Assembly: GCF_036347055.1 (NCBI RefSeq)
Contig: NZ_CP108882.1
Coordinates: forward strand, 62,001 to 126,000
Origin: Streptomyces sp. NBC_00820
GTDB taxonomy: Bacteria; Actinomycetota; Actinomycetes; Streptomycetales; Streptomycetaceae
Reading direction: 5' to 3'
DNA length: 64,000 bases
Positions 43,765 through 53,029 of this stretch are shown in pieces. Within the stretch, counting starts at the first letter, position 1; every line of letters starts with the position of its first letter. A model generated the notes under the pieces. The model was not told the DNA's origin, did no database searches, and saw only the letters and a list, made by a program, of their open reading frames with translations. Position numbers and translations under genes: made by a program.

Positions 43765-44693
43765 ATGGGGCGGGGTGATCTGAGTGATGCCGAGTGGGCA
43801 CGGCTGCGGCCGTTCCTGCCGGTCAGCAACAGGCGTTGTGGCCGGTGGCGGGATCACCGGCAGGTGATCGACGGGATTCTGCACCGGGCACGGACCGGCG
43901 TGCAGTGGCGTGACCTGCCCGAACGGGTCGGGCCATGGAAGACCGTCTACGAACGGCACCGGATGTGGTCGGCCGACGGGACGTGGGAGCGTCTGCTCCA
44001 ACAGGTCCAGGCCCAGGCCGACGCGGTCGGGGAGATTGACTGGGACGTCTCGGTCGACTCCACCATCGTGCGGGCGCATCAGCATGCGGCGGGCGCCCTC
44101 ACCGACCCGCCGCCCCTCGCGTCAAAGGGGGCCGAAGAGCCAGGACATCAGGTCGAAACGCCGTGGCAGAGCCTGCACGCCCGCCTGGTGGAGGTAGTGC
44201 GGGAGGTGAGAGCCTCGGGTGCTCGCGAGGCGGGTTCACCACTAAGCTCCACCTGAGTGCGGACGGCCGCTGTCGCCCGCTGTCCCTGGTCGTCACGCCA
44301 GGTCAGGGGGCGGACTGCACGCAGTTCAAGCCGGTTCTGGAGAAGATCCGCGTCCCGAAGCTCGGGCCGGGCAGGCCGCGCAAGAAGCCGGACAGCGTCG
44401 CGGCCGACAAGGCCTACAGCAACGGGCCCTGCCGCGGCTATCTGTGGCAACGGGGCATCCGGCACACGATTCCCGAGAAGACCGACAGCCAGGCCGCCCG
44501 CCTACGCAAAGGGTCGAGCGGCGGACGGCCACCGGGCTTCGACGAAGAGCGGTACAAGAAACGCAACACCGTCGAGCGGGCCATCAACCGTCTGAAGCAG
44601 CACCGGGCGGTGGCCACCCGCTATGACAAGCGCCGTTACGTCTACCTCGGCACCGTAACCGCTGCAGCCCTCACCATCTGGCTCCGAACATGA
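43765..44693 (+). CDS. IS5-family transposase in two overlapping frames
   Basis: Frame 1 (43765-44256) encodes the helix-turn-helix region and first catalytic Asp (LSDAEWARLRPFLP, WDVSVDSTIVRAHQH). Frame 2 (to 44693) encodes the rest, with GGFTTKLHLSADG, VAADKAYSNG (second Asp) and NTVERAINRLKQHR (Glu). The shift between frames is -1 and falls within the overlap at about 44163-44256. IS427-type IS5 elements normally make their transposase by programmed frameshifting, so the gene may be intact and active rather than broken. The exact slippery site is not clear. Confidence 0.8.
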
Positions 44694-44899
44694 TCGACCG
44701 GACAGGTCCTAGTGATCGTTAGCGGATTTGTCAGAGGAGTAGGCGAGGCTACTAGCGTCCTCCCCCGCTCACCGAGCTGCTGCCGAAGCTGCGCCCGTAC
44801 CGGGAGGCCCCGGTCGGGTGGCCGGCGCACTGCGCGAGGGAGGGCCGAGGAGTCCTAGCGTGGCCCTTCCCAGCAGTCAGCGCTGGGGCGTTCGCGCCC

Positions 44900-45292
44900 C
44901 TACGCGCTGAATGGTCCGCCGGCCGCTGGGGTGGACTGGGCTGCGGTGGCCGAGGGTGAGGACTCGGCGGCGGGCTCCGGCTCCGGCTCATCGACCACCG
45001 GCGTGACGTCGACGGCCGTGAGTACAGCCTCCGCCTCGGCGACTACGGCCTCCTCCGTCGCGGGCGCGGCCTCGGAGGTCACGACCGTGGCCTGGGAAGC
45101 GGCGACGGCGCGGCGGTCGCGGTAGTCCTTCAAGACCTTCCACCCAGCCACCGGCACGCCGACGGCAAGGGCACCGAGAATGAAGGCTCGCCGCTGGCCT
45201 AGCCGCCGCCCGAGCTGGACGTAGGCTGCCCGTAGGGCATCAGGGCCTCCTAGCTTGCGTGCCTCCGCGCTGAGTTCCGAGTAGTCCCACAC
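44900..45292 (-). CDS. Small single-TM protein with acidic Ala-rich tail
   Basis: The 130-residue product begins with an amphipathic region (WDYSELSAEARKLGGPDALR), has one membrane helix (AFILGALAVGVPVAGWKVL, about 35-53), a basic cytosolic-type stretch, and a long low-complexity tail rich in Ala, Glu, Val and Pro. The GTG start is preceded by AGGGGGA. No family is recognised; similar small membrane proteins are common in Streptomyces. It stands alone between the IS element and the integrase relic. Confidence 0.5.
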   Translation of the reverse strand: MWDYSELSAEARKLGGPDALRAAYVQLGRRLGQRRAFILGALAVGVPVAGWKVLKDYRDRRAVAASQATVVTSEAAPATEEAVVAEAEAVLTAVDVTPVVDEPEPEPAAESSPSATAAQSTPAAGGPFSA

Positions 45293-45369
45293 CGCGCTCC
45301 CCCTCACCTTTCGCTGCTGTCCAGTAACGGCCTGATCATCCCAGGGCCAAGCTGACTCGGGGGCGGATC

Positions 45370-46097
45370 AGGACAACCGGCTTACCGGACCCTGGATCTG
45401 AGGGCGGGGCGTTGTCGAAGCTGCGACCGCACTCTGGCCGTGCAGTCCGAGGGCCTCGCCGATCCGTAGGCCCATGCAGGCCAGCAGTGCGATGAGGAAC
45501 CGGTCCCGTGCCCGCGGCGCGAGGGCGATCATCTCGGCAATCTGGGTCGGCGCCAGGTCCTGGTAGCCCGGCTCGGTCACCCGGAACCGGAACGCCGCGG
45601 CGTCGATGGTGCGGAACTGGTCGCGCTTCCCAGCGTCGTAGCCGGCTGGGACATTGCATCAGGTACTTGGGCTGCGACAGCAGGCCGGCGACACTCGGCT
45701 GTACCCAGCCGTTCGCCACGCAGAACCGCAAGAAGGAAGCCACCGCAGTCATCACCGCGTTCGCCGTGTTCTGCGAACGCACCACCGGCCTGCCCGCCCG
45801 CGCCCGATGCCCGCGCGGCGGCAGCGGCTCAGTGACCAGCCAGCGTTGGAACCCCGACAACGACAGGAAGCTCGGCATCCGCCAGTCCAGGCGCTGGCCA
45901 CTGCAGTAGCTCAGGTACAATGCGACCCGCCCCGCGTAGGCCCGCTCGGTATTCGGCGAGAGGTCCCGCGCCCGCAGCGAGGTGATGAACACCGACGCCT
46001 CCAGATGCAACTCCAACGTAAGGCTGTCAGCGACCACCCACCGCGCTGCACTGGTGGACGGGTCGATCGCCCGCTCCGCCATGAACCCTGGATCCAT
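45370..46097 (-). pseudogene. Tyrosine recombinase (integrase) relic
   Basis: The N-terminal core-binding domain is readable (ITSLRARDLSPNTERAYAGR, then AVASFLRFCVANGWVQPSV). Near 45645 the frame changes, and the catalytic part continues in another frame: EPGYQDLAPTQIAEMIALAP and LIALLACMGLRIGEALGLH, which holds the first catalytic Arg. After that the sequence diverges, with no HxxR box or Tyr. At least one frameshift and a 3' loss make it inactive. It marks an old integrated element. Confidence 0.75.
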
Positions 46098-46271
46098 CCC
46101 CGGACCGTAACCACCACGGTGCTGACCGGCCGTGGGTTCACGCGAGCATTCATCCCCCCCAGGTGACATCCACGCCAAACGTCACTCGCACACGGCAATG
46201 GCGGACTACAGGGCCCCTCACCGCACCAATTATCAGCTCCGGTCATGCCGATGAGCCGGGTTCACTCTGAT

Positions 46272-46293
46272 TGTCGGACGGGGCCGGTAGGTT
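46272..46293 (+). promoter_or_regulatory. RecA-NDp/PafBC-type promoter of the 1575-residue STAND gene
   Basis: TGTCGGAC at 46272-46279 (preceded by T), 8 bases, TAGGTT at 46288-46293. It keeps TTGTCRG and TAN3T but differs in the last two bases of the first box. Transcription near 46300 would leave a 28-base leader with GAGGGGA before the GTG start. Confidence 0.55.
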
Positions 46294-46327
46294 TCTCTCT
46301 CAGCCAGCCGAAGCGAGGGGACCGCCA

Positions 46328-49300
46328 GTGACTGCGAGCAAGGCAGCGAGGTCGGATGCCGGTGGCAGCGCCGGAGCGGGAGGCTTCGACTACCAGCATC
46401 GCGTGGCAGCGTGGCTTGCTGTTACCTCCTTGGCTGGCACGGCTGCCCCCGCCGTCCGGGGCCTGTGGACCGGGTCGGTGCAGCAAGTTGCGTGCGAAAC
46501 CGGGGAGCCCGTCGATGACTGCCGGGTAGACACCTCCGATGGGATCACCCTGGTCCTGCAGGCAAAACGGACCATCGGCATGTCTATCCGGGCAACTAGC
46601 GAAATGGCCAAGACGGCCGCACAGTTCGTACAGCAGCACCTGCTGCCCGGCCACGCGCATGAACGTCTGGTCCTCGTCACGTCCTCCGAGGCATCAGGAA
46701 CGGTGAGAGTCGATCTCGCCCAAGCCCTGGACCGGCTCCGTGGCGAGCCCGTCGAAAAAGACGTGACCTCCCTGGGCCTCAACGCCACCAAGGTCGCCGC
46801 TCACAACACGTTCGTGGCGCATGTCCGCCGGCAGTGGGAGAAGCAGCGAGGCACAGCGCCGTCGGCTGCCGAGCTCCGGGCATTCTTGGCCTGCTGCTAC
46901 GTCTGGACCCTGGATGTAGAGTCCGGCGGCCAGGCAGAGCGCGAGGCTCTCGGGCTGCTGCGCATGACCGTACTCAGCGACGCCGCTCAAGCGGAGGCCG
47001 CCTGGAACGTGCTCCTCGGTGCCTGCGCACAATTGGCCATCCTGCATTCCGGCGCCGACGTGGCGCAGCTGCAGGAAAAACTGTCGTCGGCCACCATCGC
47101 ACTGGCCACGATCAAGGATTTCACCGCAGATGTGGAGCTCTTGACGAAGTTCACGAAGCAGGCTCTCGACGAGTTGGACCACGGGCTCACCACCATCCCC
47201 GCGCCGCACGATCCGGTGGCAATCGAGCGCAGTATGACGACTGGGCTGGATGCGCGCTCACAGGACGAGTCGTTCCTCCTCGTGGGTGAACCTGGGGCCG
47301 GTAAGACAGTGGTTCTGCACGGGTTGGCTCGTGAGGTAGCTGCTCAAGGCCGGCCATTGGTCTTCATGCAGGTCAGTAGCCTTGCTGCTGAGAGCATTGG
47401 TGAGCTTCGCACGGAATTGGGGCTGCAGCACTCCTTCGTCGATGTCCTGGCCGAGTGGTCTCCCGGCAGCACCGGGCTATTGATCATCGACGCTTTGGAC
47501 GCGGCACGAGCGGACGCCTCAGCCGGACTGTGGCGGACAGTCATCGACAATGTCAGTCGACAGCTGCCCCGCTGGCGAGTGGTTGCCTCAATCCGCACAT
47601 GGGACCTACAGCACTCGAGTCGCCTGCGCACCCTTTTCCCAGGCGCCCCCGTGCTGGTGGAGGACCTGACAGACGACGAGGTGAAACAAGTCAGTGATGC
47701 CTTTCCGGCGCTGAGGAGCCTGCTGGACCAGGCCTCCGAACAGCAGCGACGGCTGATGCTCAACACCTTCAATCTGCGCCTGGCTGCTGAACTCCTGCTG
47801 GAAGGCTCGGCAGCATCAGATCTTCGCGGGATCGACAGCAGGCCGGATCTGCTGGACCGCTACTGGCAGGCACGCGTTTCGGACGGGGCCGGCGGCACCG
47901 CCAGGGAAGCCCTGCTGGTGCGACTGTGCGCGGCAACGGCGCGTGAGAGGAAACTTGCTGTACCGGCCCAGACAGTGCTGGAGGGCGATATCGCCGCGGC
48001 CACGGTCCTGGACAGCCTGCTTTCCCGATCCGTTCTCAGCCGCGTACCGCTTACCGTGGGGAACCCTGCGCGTGGGCCGATTCAGTTCGCGCACCATGTG
48101 CTGTTCGACTACGCCGTGGGGACGGTCTACTTCGATTCCTTCAGCGACGGTCTGACGGAGTGCTTGCGGGCAGATCCGGACCTGCTGCTCTTCGCCCGAC
48201 CCAGCATCGACGTGTACCTGCAGATGGCGTGGAAACAGGGGGCAGCCCCGTTCTACACACTTGCGTTGGAGCTGATGGCCACGCCATCGCCAAGCATGAC
48301 GGCACCGGCGATCGCGGACGTCGTGGTCCGCAATTGCAGCAACGCCGCAGAAATCGAACCGCTGCTCGCCGGCGTTCCAGACAGCACTGCGGAGCTGAAG
48401 CGACTGCTGGGGGCGATCGCCGTCGTCGTCTCCATCAGAATCAAAGAAGGCAGTCTCGCGAACCCGGGCGTGTGGGCGGATGCAGCTGAGCGGCTTTCCC
48501 ACACACCCGAGCACGCCGGCTCCGCGTTGGGTGTCCTGGTCACCGACTTGGCATCCCACCACACGATCCTCACTACGGCGTCCCTGCAACAGTGTGGCTT
48601 GGCCGCGCGGCGCCTGCTGGAACATATCTGGACTCAGCCACCCACTCTGTGGGCGCGACTGGCCATCCCCGCAGTGATCCAGACAGCTACCAGCGATCCG
48701 CAGGCAACCGAAACTCTGCTCAGGCGCGCCCTGGAACCACCGCAACTGCAGGAACGGGGCTACAACGACCTTGTGGCCCTGACCCACGAGGTCGAACAGC
48801 TGACAGGGCTAATGCCCGCACTCGTGGAAGACCTCTACGTCACAACGCTCAGCCATGAAGAGAACTCTTCCGAAACCACACAGATGGGCTCAGGCGCCGT
48901 CCTGACGTTGCTGTCCAACCGCCGACAGGACTTCGGCGCAGCCAAGTATCCCCTAGTCCAGTACTTCCCCGACCTCCTGCGAACCGATTCCCGACGCGCA
49001 CTGTCCATCCTCACCCGGCTGAGCACCCTCGGACATACCCAGCCGACAGAACATCAGATGATCTTGAACAGCCACGCAGTCACGATCCAGGAGGACGGCT
49101 CACACCTGACGGACTTCGGCACCAGCTACGCGAACGACGACCCGGCGGCCCTGTTCAACGCCCTTCAGGACTTCGCGTCGAACGCCACCGCCGCGCAAAC
49201 CCAGGAGCTGGTCGAGGCGTTGACGGCAGCCCCTCAGGCTGCCGTCGTGTGGCGGCGTGTCCTGTTGTCCGCGCCCCACAATCCCGCCCTCGCCGATGCC

Positions 49301-51055
49301 TTCTTCAGCGATCCGGCAACTCTCGTGACGAGGCTACTCATCCCCGAGCTCGCCGGACCCGCATCCACACTGACAAGAGCACTGCATCCCACGCTCGGGG
49401 CTACAGAAGCAGGCCGGCTGGAGGCAGCCGTGCTCGCGCTGAAGCCCCTCAGCGCCGACGATGGCAGCCAGGACTGGGACCGGGAGGATCGCCGGTACCG
49501 GATGTTCCTCAACGCGCTCTCGGCAGAACACCTCATCGATCAGTCCTTGGCCCACGACCACCAGCCCCAGGCCGCAGCCATCGATAACGACGACGAGGAC
49601 GACGATCTGGCCTGGGCCGGCCTGAACCCGACACCGGTCGCGGCCAGCGGCAACCCTGCAGACGAGACCGTACAGATCCTGAGCGACGAAGTCCGCCGGT
49701 TCACCGACACCTACCTCAACGGCGCCCCGACTCCGGACGAGATCACTTCCTGCGTCCCGGTCGTCACCGCGCTTGAGGCAGCTCTGGTCCAGGCATCCTC
49801 CGTAGCAGTGCGCAACGAAGCAGAAACCCTCGTGGCCAAGGCAGCCGAAATCTGGACACGCACCATCCAGGCGCCGCCATCAGCCCTGGACCACGCCCGG
49901 TCCATCCTGCTGTCGCTGAAGAGCAGCCCACGTCCTGAGCCGACAGATCAGAACGCCAACTACACCATGCTCATCCCGCAAGGCCCGCGCACCGAGGCAG
50001 CCCGTGGACTCGGGCAGCTGTGCCTGGTGCCCGAGCACTACACCGCGGAGGTGGGCAAGGCGATCCTCGAGCTCTCTGCGGACCCTGTCGGACAGATCCG
50101 GCACACCATCGCCAAAACAGCACCGTTTGTCGCACGCAGCTCCCCGGACACCGCCTGGGAACTCCTCGAACTGCTCGCCCAGCAGGAATCGGACGATGCC
50201 GTCCTGAGCGCAACGGTCGAGGCAGCTGCCCTACGCATGAGCGACCGACACCGAGGCACGCAACTCCTCGCCCAAGTAGCGGCTCGCGTGAACCCGAGCG
50301 AAGCCCGCGAGTCTGCCGCCTCAACCTGCGCAACAGTTGCAGCACTTCTCTGGGTCTATGACGCCATGCCAGAGGCCAGAACACTACTCAATCAAATGAT
50401 CGATAGCTGGCCGGGGCAAAGTGCCTGGTCAAGTTCCCTCCACATACTCCGCTCTCAGAAGGCTCTCACCCACAATGACCCCGCCGTCCGCAAGCGCGCC
50501 CTAGATTTCATGCACGAGCTCGCCGAGCCGGCACTCCGCTCGGCGCAGGAAGCGATCAGGCGCGCAGACCAGCTCACCGACAGCGAGAAAGAGCAGTTGA
50601 AAGCCGAAGTTCAACTGCTCGACGGCATCGCCTTCCAGCTCTTCTCCGGCAGCGGAGCCATCGACCGGGAAGGCACACCACCCACATCGGACCAAGTCAG
50701 GCTCGTCGACGAAGCCGACCCAGTGATCCAGATCCTGGCGCAGGTTCCCGCAGCACCCGTCACCCACCACCTGGTCGAGATCTACGAATACATCACCGAC
50801 CATCGCCCACAAAAAGCTCTTCTGACGATCCGCGACATCATCAAACAAGCTGGCACACAAGACGGATACACCATGGACCCGATGGGCCTGGGCACCTGCG
50901 TAAAATTCGTGGAACGCATCCTGGCCGACCACAGGAGCATCCTGCACACACCGGAGAACCTCACCGCCCTGCGGGAAATCTGCGACGCCTTCATCGACGC
51001 CGGATGGCCCCAAGCCCACCAACTCGTCTTCGGGATCGAGCAGATCTTCCGCTAG
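46328..51055 (+). CDS. Cap4-like nuclease-STAND NTPase, Avs-like defence protein
   Basis: This 1575-residue protein starts with a nuclease-like domain: AGGFDYQHRVAAWLAV near 17-32, then DDCRV (D63, D64) and LVLQAKRT (Q78-A79-K80). This resembles the Cap4/dsDNA-endonuclease branch of PD-(D/E)xK enzymes. The NTPase has Walker A VGEPGAGKT ending at T327 and Walker B GLLIIDALDAARAD (D388). About 1100 residues of helical repeats follow and probably sense a ligand. The architecture matches AVAST-type immune proteins. It is distinct in sequence from the other STAND protein at 9 kb, so the island holds two. The GTG start has GAGGGGACC 7 bases upstream, and the RecA-NDp-type box overlaps the longer upstream frame, which is therefore rejected. 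Confidence 0.75.
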   Translation: MTASKAARSDAGGSAGAGGFDYQHRVAAWLAVTSLAGTAAPAVRGLWTGSVQQVACETGEPVDDCRVDTSDGITLVLQAKRTIGMSIRATSEMAKTAAQFVQQHLLPGHAHERLVLVTSSEASGTVRVDLAQALDRLRGEPVEKDVTSLGLNATKVAAHNTFVAHVRRQWEKQRGTAPSAAELRAFLACCYVWTLDVESGGQAEREALGLLRMTVLSDAAQAEAAWNVLLGACAQLAILHSGADVAQLQEKLSSATIALATIKDFTADVELLTKFTKQALDELDHGLTTIPAPHDPVAIERSMTTGLDARSQDESFLLVGEPGAGKTVVLHGLAREVAAQGRPLVFMQVSSLAAESIGELRTELGLQHSFVDVLAEWSPGSTGLLIIDALDAARADASAGLWRTVIDNVSRQLPRWRVVASIRTWDLQHSSRLRTLFPGAPVLVEDLTDDEVKQVSDAFPALRSLLDQASEQQRRLMLNTFNLRLAAELLLEGSAASDLRGIDSRPDLLDRYWQARVSDGAGGTAREALLVRLCAATARERKLAVPAQTVLEGDIAAATVLDSLLSRSVLSRVPLTVGNPARGPIQFAHHVLFDYAVGTVYFDSFSDGLTECLRADPDLLLFARPSIDVYLQMAWKQGAAPFYTLALELMATPSPSMTAPAIADVVVRNCSNAAEIEPLLAGVPDSTAELKRLLGAIAVVVSIRIKEGSLANPGVWADAAERLSHTPEHAGSALGVLVTDLASHHTILTTASLQQCGLAARRLLEHIWTQPPTLWARLAIPAVIQTATSDPQATETLLRRALEPPQLQERGYNDLVALTHEVEQLTGLMPALVEDLYVTTLSHEENSSETTQMGSGAVLTLLSNRRQDFGAAKYPLVQYFPDLLRTDSRRALSILTRLSTLGHTQPTEHQMILNSHAVTIQEDGSHLTDFGTSYANDDPAALFNALQDFASNATAAQTQELVEALTAAPQAAVVWRRVLLSAPHNPALADAFFSDPATLVTRLLIPELAGPASTLTRALHPTLGATEAGRLEAAVLALKPLSADDGSQDWDREDRRYRMFLNALSAEHLIDQSLAHDHQPQAAAIDNDDEDDDLAWAGLNPTPVAASGNPADETVQILSDEVRRFTDTYLNGAPTPDEITSCVPVVTALEAALVQASSVAVRNEAETLVAKAAEIWTRTIQAPPSALDHARSILLSLKSSPRPEPTDQNANYTMLIPQGPRTEAARGLGQLCLVPEHYTAEVGKAILELSADPVGQIRHTIAKTAPFVARSSPDTAWELLELLAQQESDDAVLSATVEAAALRMSDRHRGTQLLAQVAARVNPSEARESAASTCATVAALLWVYDAMPEARTLLNQMIDSWPGQSAWSSSLHILRSQKALTHNDPAVRKRALDFMHELAEPALRSAQEAIRRADQLTDSEKEQLKAEVQLLDGIAFQLFSGSGAIDREGTPPTSDQVRLVDEADPVIQILAQVPAAPVTHHLVEIYEYITDHRPQKALLTIRDIIKQAGTQDGYTMDPMGLGTCVKFVERILADHRSILHTPENLTALREICDAFIDAGWPQAHQLVFGIEQIFR

Positions 51056-51218
51056 AGATCTTCAATGGCTGAGGTTAGAGGCTGTTGTCTTTTCGATCTT
51101 GAGGGATGCGCGTCGAACGGGAGTCCCGATCGGGTGGTCACGGGACGCTGGGGCGCATACGAACAGGGCCTCCTGAACAGCTCGTTGGTGTCGAATCACC
51201 GAGCAGCAGGAGGCCCTG

Positions 51219-52136
51219 GTGCAGCAGTCTTGCGTGCCGATGGCCGGGCAGTCCAGTGCGGTCACCTGGGAGTGTGACTGCCTGGCTCACCGGTTCGGAA
51301 ACGCCGCTGACAACGGGACGCGGCAGCCTCGCTGTCCGACTGACATGACGGACGGGGAGTGGGCCGTCATCCGCCCGCTGCTGCCGGTGCCGGGCTGGAT
51401 GCGTGGCCGGGGCGGCCGGCCGGAGGCGTACTGCCACCGGGCGATGCTCGATGCGATCCGGTATCTCGTAGACAACGGGATCAAGTGGCGGGCGATGCCC
51501 GTCGACTTTCCGCCGTGGGACCACATTTACGCATTCTTCCGCCGCTGGCGCGACAACTTGCTGGTCAAGGAGTCCCACGACCGGTTGCGCGCGAGAGTGC
51601 GCGAGGAGTTGGGGCGGGATGCGGAGCCGACGGCCGCGGTGATCGATTCGCAGTCCGTCAAGGCGGACGCCGTCGTCGGTGGGGACAGCCGGGGCTTCGA
51701 CGGCGGCAAGCTGATCAACGGCCGCAAGCGGCACGTCGTGGTCGACACGCTCGGTCTGCTGCTGGGCGTGATGGTCACCGCCGCGGACACCGGCGACCGC
51801 ATCGCCGCCCAGGTCCTGCTCGGGCAGGTCGCCGACGTGCACCACCGCCTCGAACTGGTCTGGGCCGACGGCGGCTACACCGGCAGCCTCGTCGAGTACT
51901 GCCTGGCCACGCTCACCCTGGTCCTGGCGATCGTCAAACGCAGCGACGACCAGAAGGGGTTCGTGGTGCTGCCAAAGCGGTGGATCGTCGAGCGCCTCTT
52001 CGCCCACCTGATGCGAAGCCGCCGTCTGGTGCGCGACTTCGAGCGGCGCACCACCAGCGCCGAGGCGATGATCTACTGGTCGATGACCCTGCTCATGACG
52101 CGCCGCCTGGCCCGCTCACGCCTGCCGCGAGGGTGA
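51219..52136 (+). CDS. IS5-family transposase
   Basis: The 305-residue transposase is in one intact frame: MTDGEWAVIRPLLPVPGW and NGIKWRAMPVDFPPWDHIY, the catalytic strand AAVIDSQSVKADAV (first Asp), KLINGRKRHVVVDTLGLLLG, LVWADGGYTGSLVEY (second Asp) and RWIVERLFAHLMRSRRL (Glu). The GTG start has AGGAGG at a 6-base spacing. It looks functional. Its last 44 bases overlap the opposing accessory gene. Confidence 0.85.
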   Translation: MQQSCVPMAGQSSAVTWECDCLAHRFGNAADNGTRQPRCPTDMTDGEWAVIRPLLPVPGWMRGRGGRPEAYCHRAMLDAIRYLVDNGIKWRAMPVDFPPWDHIYAFFRRWRDNLLVKESHDRLRARVREELGRDAEPTAAVIDSQSVKADAVVGGDSRGFDGGKLINGRKRHVVVDTLGLLLGVMVTAADTGDRIAAQVLLGQVADVHHRLELVWADGGYTGSLVEYCLATLTLVLAIVKRSDDQKGFVVLPKRWIVERLFAHLMRSRRLVRDFERRTTSAEAMIYWSMTLLMTRRLARSRLPRG

Positions 52137-52629
52137 ACCGGCCCGGCTGCCGCTCGGCCAGCCACCCCCGCGCGACCAGGCGTTTCGCCTTCGACCGCAG
52201 TGCTTCCACCCGCGCCGGCACCACGTCCATGCCGAACAACGCGGCCATCTCCTGGCAGGTCAGCGGCCCTTGATGGAGCCGGTCCCGGTCTGCGAGCGCC
52301 GTGAGGATGCGCTGGTAGTCGACCGACAGCGCCGACCAGGCCAGCCCCTGGCGCCACGCCGGCACCTGCGACTTCGGCTTCGCCGCGTCCCGGGGTTCCG
52401 TCGGCGCGTCCGCATCCCGCCGATCGCCAGTGGCCTCCGTGCCGGCGGTGTCGCCGCTATCCGGAGCCAGCACCGTGTCGACCCGCCTGCGCGCGATCGC
52501 CCACTCCTGCCATTCCCGCTCGGCCGCAGCCAGCTCGCCTTGGATGCAGTCGGCCTCCTCCCGCAGCCCGTCGACTCGACGACGAGCGGCGAGCTCGTGC
52601 TGTTCCAGCAGTCCGACAACCGACGGCAT
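52093..52629 (-). CDS. IS-associated coiled-coil/winged-helix protein
   Basis: The 178-residue product begins with a coiled coil (VVGLLEQHELAARRRVDGLR and following, about 3-45), has a charged linker, and ends in a winged-helix-like domain (LTCQEMAALFGMDVVPARVE, then AKRLVARGWLAERQPGRFTL). It lies inside the IS, transcribed toward the transposase gene, starting at an ATG after GGGAGGTCACGG. Being within the inverted repeats, it is an accessory gene of the element. A role in binding the ends or repressing transposition is an inference. Confidence 0.65.
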   Translation of the reverse strand: MPSVVGLLEQHELAARRRVDGLREEADCIQGELAAAEREWQEWAIARRRVDTVLAPDSGDTAGTEATGDRRDADAPTEPRDAAKPKSQVPAWRQGLAWSALSVDYQRILTALADRDRLHQGPLTCQEMAALFGMDVVPARVEALRSKAKRLVARGWLAERQPGRFTLAAGVSGPGGAS

Positions 52630-53005
52630 CCGTGACCTCCCGGGGAACGACGACCCGACAGGCCACGACTCCCACGGAATCACCACTGCTATCCCCGACC
52701 AGCGAAAACGCACCGATCACGCCCGAAAAGACAACAGCTTCTAAGCAGTCCTGTTAGCTGGCTCCGTAAGCAATCCACGCGGATCAGCCCTGCTGACCTG
52801 CAAAATTCTCGCGCGGTGTACGGAACCCCGCACAGTTGATGCACCTGCGACCCAGCTTCGACACGGCGAGCTTGCACCCCCGTAGGCAGGGATGCGACGC
52901 TCCATGACAGGTTCCAACTCCCCGGCGGCTGCGGACTCCTCCCTACCAAACGGGCCAGAACCTTCGGGCACCGGCGTGCGTGACAGCACCCGACCCAACC
53001 GTGAG

Positions 53006-53029
53006 GGCCGACCTGCGACCAGGTCGGCC
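53006..53029. terminator. Hairpin, possible terminator
   Basis: A 9-bp perfect stem with a 6-base loop and no T run. There is no intact gene immediately before it, so it may be left from a decayed gene. Confidence 0.35.

Larger units (their letters stand above)
43143..44712. mobile_element. IS5-family (IS427-type) element with a passenger gene
   Basis: A perfect 21-bp inverted repeat bounds the element: it begins CTAGGACCTGTCCGGTCGAT at 43143 and is mirrored at 44692-44712. The outer CTA/TAG includes the TA that such elements duplicate. Inside are a 157-residue unrelated gene and a two-frame transposase. At 1570 bp it is longer than usual because of the passenger. Confidence 0.8.
51075..52744. 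mobile_element. IS5-family element with an opposing accessory gene
   Basis: Terminal inverted repeats match at 20 of 21 positions: TTAGAGGCTGTTGTCTTTTC begins at 51075 and its inverse ends at 52744. TA lies at each edge. The element carries a transposase on the plus strand and a 178-residue gene on the minus strand whose 3' ends overlap. Confidence 0.8.

Noticed and set aside
44728..44760. RecA-NDp-type box after the IS at 44.7 kb
   Set aside because: TTGTCAGAG is present, but no TAnnnT at the right spacing; no gene starts behind it on that strand.
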